Positions 61,402 to 64,000 of a stretch of DNA of 64,000 nt are shown one piece after another (position 1 is the first letter of the stretch; every line of letters starts with the position of its first letter). The position numbers and the translations under genes were made by a program. The stretch covers positions 1,736,001-1,800,000 of the forward strand of contig NZ_FWXT01000001.1 of the NCBI RefSeq assembly GCF_900176535.1, given 5' to 3'. The notes beneath the pieces are model-generated. The model saw only the letters and a program-made list of their open reading frames with translations, ran no database searches and was not told the DNA's origin. The DNA is from Pedobacter africanus (GTDB lineage Bacteria; Bacteroidota; Bacteroidia; Sphingobacteriales; Sphingobacteriaceae).

Positions 61402-62479
61402 TTAGCGACCGGATCAGCTCCACCTCATCCTGTCTATAGGCCGATCCGTCTGCATTAAAGATATCATGGAACCAGATTTTAGGTTCTGCACCGTTTGGTA
61501 TAGGGGTATCCCAGGCATACTTGGTATTGGTTTTACCCGCCACCAAACCCCAATTGTATGCACCGATATGTTCTTTTTTAAGTAGCGGCATGATATTGCC
61601 AAACAGACTGTTTCTTGTTCTGGCCATATATTCGGTACAAATAAGTGGACGATCAGATACGCTCCTGAGTGCATCAATCCAATGCTGGTGGTCTGCAGGA
61701 TCCCCATAATTATGGTAAGTGGTGATATCAGAATTTCGGATCTGATAATCAGACAATTCTTTCAGGTCCCGCTTCCATACGCCCACAGAGAGTGGCTGAT
61801 CGGGATCAACTGTACGTCCCCACTCAAACACTTTTTTTAACAAATCCATACTTTTATTACCATAACCCGAATTGCCTGGCTCATTGTACAAATCCCAAAG
61901 CACAATTCGCTTGTCGTGTTTAAAGGTTGCCAGGATATCCTTTACATAAACCTCCAGCGTATCCACCAATTTAGGGTCTTCGTGATAAAGGTCTCCCGGA
62001 TCCCTAACCCAGCCCGAATTGTGGATTCCCGGCTTAGGACCGGGCTGGGCTCCTGTTTTAAAAGTTGGGTTCCAGCAATCATCAAACAACACGAATAGGG
62101 TAGAAATATGGTGTTTATCTGAAATATCCAGATAAGTCTTTACTCTGGCCTTAAAACCTTCCCGGTCTTTCTGCCATGCGGCATGATGTAAATAAACACG
62201 CATAGAGTTCATTCCTATACCCTCAGCAAAGCCCAGTTCCCGATCTATCGTTGCAGCATCAAAAGTTTCCTTTTGCCACATCTCCAGCTGGTTAATGGCA
62301 GTACTTGGAATAAAATCGGCACCACGCAGCCATCCCCATTGCGCATACCATTTATTGGCTTTTTCTACTGTCCATATTTCTCTGGGTTGCTTGTTGACTT
62401 GTCGGGTTTGCGTTTGTGCATAGGCCTGAAACACCAGGGCAAATAACAATAGCGATAGATAGGTTTTTAGGTCTCTCAT
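61391..62479 (-). CDS. Secreted clan-A glycoside hydrolase (GH5-like cellulase/mannanase fold)
   Basis: The 362-residue protein has a signal peptide (about 1-21, ending AYAQ). A TIM-barrel follows, with RGADFIPSTA, acid/base Glu200 in DLYNEPG and nucleophile Glu283 in ICTEYMAR. The YNWGLVAGKTNT segment near the end also fits clan A. Similar proteins are often labelled cellulase or 1,4-beta-xylanase, but the real substrate is unclear. It is divergent from the HTCS regulator gene, the typical arrangement for a controlled glycan gene. Confidence 0.85.
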   Translation of the reverse strand: MRDLKTYLSLLLFALVFQAYAQTQTRQVNKQPREIWTVEKANKWYAQWGWLRGADFIPSTAINQLEMWQKETFDAATIDRELGFAEGIGMNSMRVYLHHAAWQKDREGFKARVKTYLDISDKHHISTLFVLFDDCWNPTFKTGAQPGPKPGIHNSGWVRDPGDLYHEDPKLVDTLEVYVKDILATFKHDKRIVLWDLYNEPGNSGYGNKSMDLLKKVFEWGRTVDPDQPLSVGVWKRDLKELSDYQIRNSDITTYHNYGDPADHQHWIDALRSVSDRPLICTEYMARTRNSLFGNIMPLLKKEHIGAYNWGLVAGKTNTKYAWDTPIPNGAEPKIWFHDIFNADGSAYRQDEVELIRSLTKK

Positions 62480-62519
62480 TGTTTGTGATTTTTATTATTC
62501 TTGATTTTTTATTGTGCTA

Positions 62520-62805
62520 TTACAAAGGATCAGCAGCTGTGTCCGCTACTACAGGCCCTTTGATCGTCCATACTTCCGTATTTGCAGAATAAGCTTGCTT
62601 TAACATTGGGACCATAAATCCCATTTTCCAGTAATAGCAGACAGGCAAACGGATGATCCGCCGGTTTAATGCATGAGGATCGGCCATGCTGACAACCTTA
62701 TATCTGATGCAATTAAAACCAAAGCAGACCAGCACGCCTGCCTGGCCACTTTTAACAGAATTAATTCAGGTCGTTAAAGCCTTTGCTTGTAGTAGTTTTT
62801 TTCAT
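62520..62805 (-). pseudogene. Broken small gene, possible N-terminal remnant of a GH43-like gene
   Basis: Two frames follow each other on the minus strand. A 14-codon frame (62805-62761, MKKTTTSKGFNDLN then stop) is followed, one base out of phase, by an open frame to 62520. The latter includes ADPHALNRR and VCYYWKMGFMVPM, then NTEVWTIKGPVV. The pattern YY-x4-G-x4-P-x9-W-x3-GPV recalls the first blade of GH43 enzymes, and the opposite end of such a gene may survive at 61252-61401. No product I can name with certainty. An ATG at 62687 could start a 55-residue protein instead. Confidence 0.35.
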
Positions 62806-63003
62806 ACAGACATTTTTTAGTTTGGTTTAGTTTGTCTATTTGTTAATGGTGCTAATAGAAGAATTAATATTTGATCCTGCTGATCAAATGTTGTACAATT
62901 TGTATCAAAAATGTGTCTATTATTGGTCTGAATAACTGATACATTTTATATTCGTTTATCTGAGTTTTAGAACTATCTTTAGGATAACCACAACAAACCT
63001 GAT

Positions 63004-64000
63004 ATGTACACCAACATAACCAAACTATTCCTTGTATTTTTTTTGCTGTTCAGCGTGGTAAGCATTGGTTACAGCCAGTCGTACTCCTTCAGGCACTACC
63101 AGGTGGAGAACGGTCTATCTTACAACTCTGTGATCTGCAGTTTACAGGACAAGAAGGGATTTTTGTGGTTTGGCACAAAAGATGGCTTAAACAGATTTGA
63201 TGGTTATACATTTAAAATATTCAGAAATGATCCCGATAATCCGGAAAGCATCGGCAACAATTTCATCCACAGCTTGTATGAAGATAAAAACCAGACCATT
63301 TGGGTTGGCACACTCGCCGGGCTCTATAAATACGATCCACTTAAGGAAAGCTTTAGCCTGGTTTCCCCTTCAAAAGGATATGACATCAGAGATGTAAATG
63401 CAGACAGCCGGGGAAATATATGGTACATAGCAGGCTTGTTCCTTTCCCGCTACAATGAAAAAACAAAGCAGAACATCACCTACAGGAACAAAGCACATCC
63501 AGGAACAACCTCTCTCAGTATCAGTGAAAGAGACGAAATATGGGTATCATCAATGGATGGTTTCATTCAAAAATATAACCACGCAACAGATTCATTCAGC
63601 AATTACAGCGTTTTTGACAAATCTGAACCCGCTATATCCAACTGGATAGAAAAGATTTACAATACCGGAAAGGGATCCATATTGGTAGGCACCTCTAATC
63701 AGGGCATCAAAATCTTCGATTTGAAAACTTTAACTTACAAAGAACTTTTAACCTCCAACGCCGACCAAACTGCCATTTATGCCCGTGATTTTATGGATAT
63801 CGGAAACGACGAATACTGGATCGCCACCGAGTCTGGATTGTTTATTTACAACCTAAAAACGGGCCGGTATAAAAACCTGCGCAATAAATTTAACTATCCC
63901 TATTCCATTTCAGATAATGCTGTATACACCTTATGCAAGGATAAAGAAGGAGGGATTTTTGTCGGAACTTATTTCGGGGGCGTAAACTATTATGCAAAGG
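63004..64000 (+). CDS. Hybrid two-component system regulator, N-terminal propeller (runs off the window)
   Basis: An uninterrupted frame of 332 codons from the ATG at 63004 reaches the window end. It has a signal peptide (hydrophobic 8-22, cleavage near GYSQ) and repeated two-component-regulator propeller units: FRHYQVENGLSYNSV, DKKGFLWFGTKDGLNRFDGY, DKNQTIWVGTLAGLYKYDP and DKEGGIFVGTYFGGVNYY. In full-length members a Y_Y_Y domain, membrane segment, kinase, receiver and AraC domain follow. Such HTCS proteins sense glycan fragments in the periplasm and activate nearby hydrolase genes. The divergent GH5-like gene is a likely target. Confidence 0.92.
   Translation, partial: MYTNITKLFLVFFLLFSVVSIGYSQSYSFRHYQVENGLSYNSVICSLQDKKGFLWFGTKDGLNRFDGYTFKIFRNDPDNPESIGNNFIHSLYEDKNQTIWVGTLAGLYKYDPLKESFSLVSPSKGYDIRDVNADSRGNIWYIAGLFLSRYNEKTKQNITYRNKAHPGTTSLSISERDEIWVSSMDGFIQKYNHATDSFSNYSVFDKSEPAISNWIEKIYNTGKGSILVGTSNQGIKIFDLKTLTYKELLTSNADQTAIYARDFMDIGNDEYWIATESGLFIYNLKTGRYKNLRNKFNYPYSISDNAVYTLCKDKEGGIFVGTYFGGVNYYAK

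Noticed and set aside
61521..61709. Short frames on both strands within the GH5-like gene.
   Set aside because: They are out-of-frame shadows of a gene with visible catalytic residues.
1..64000. CRISPR arrays, prophage, insertion sequences or transposase genes.
   Set aside because: No regularly spaced repeats, integrase, transposase or phage structural genes were found anywhere in the window.

Overview
The window reads as chromosome of a Bacteroidota species, most likely a Sphingobacteriaceae member close to Pedobacter. The support is two SusC/SusD pairs, a GT117 (DUF2723) membrane protein, a hybrid two-component (HTCS) propeller regulator, a bacillithiol-type YtxJ protein, start sites without Shine-Dalgarno sequences, and several Bacteroidota-type promoters (TTG-N19-TAnnTTTG, best seen at 51336-51365). 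Base composition is moderate and genes are tightly packed, with several convergent genes overlapping at their 3' ends.

Layout. 1-6372 is a signalling block: the end of a LytTR regulator, a hybrid kinase with CHASE3-like and GAF domains and three receiver domains, a CheR methyltransferase without CheB, and a second hybrid kinase. 6362-8753 (minus) is housekeeping: prs-rplY-pth and tRNA-Gln, with two clear terminators. 9182-12208 is a GT117 protein. It is followed by an unusual 357-nt intergenic region holding a 52-nt perfect palindrome between two inverted copies of a structured repeat. 12566-16072 (minus) carries accA, pgmB and a secreted GH13 alpha-glucan hydrolase. A fatty-acid desaturase follows at 16237-17355.

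17348-31844 (minus) is the most interesting block. A SusC/SusD pair, a DUF5689 lipoprotein, an unrecognised cysteine-containing secreted protein, a calcineurin-like phosphoesterase, a propeller-like lipoprotein, a glycerophosphodiester phosphodiesterase, a GlpT-type glycerol-3-phosphate transporter and an SGNH hydrolase lie in one direction downstream of glpD. A DeoR-family regulator is divergent from glpD. Together they outline outer-membrane capture of a glycerophosphoryl compound, periplasmic hydrolysis, uptake of glycerol-3-phosphate and oxidation to dihydroxyacetone phosphate. TTTCG motifs stand at the glpD promoter, as an inverted pair around its -7 box, and upstream of susC, so the regulator may control both units.

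33163-40724 (plus) is a second SusC/SusD locus (IPT-NHL lipoprotein, SusC, SusD, DUF1735-like lipoprotein) without any enzyme of its own. 40795-60078 is mostly housekeeping and stress genes: polyprenyl synthase, persulfide-dioxygenase/rhodanese fusion, asparaginase, TatD, two FKBP isomerases, NrnA, Ndk, DciA-like protein, RecF, DinB-family protein, sirtuin, RibH, YtxJ, OsmC, LipA, NnrD and UvrA. 60174-64000 has a PaaE-type reductase, a GH5-like secreted glycosidase flanked by what look like the two broken ends of a GH43 gene, and the start of an HTCS regulator that runs off the window.
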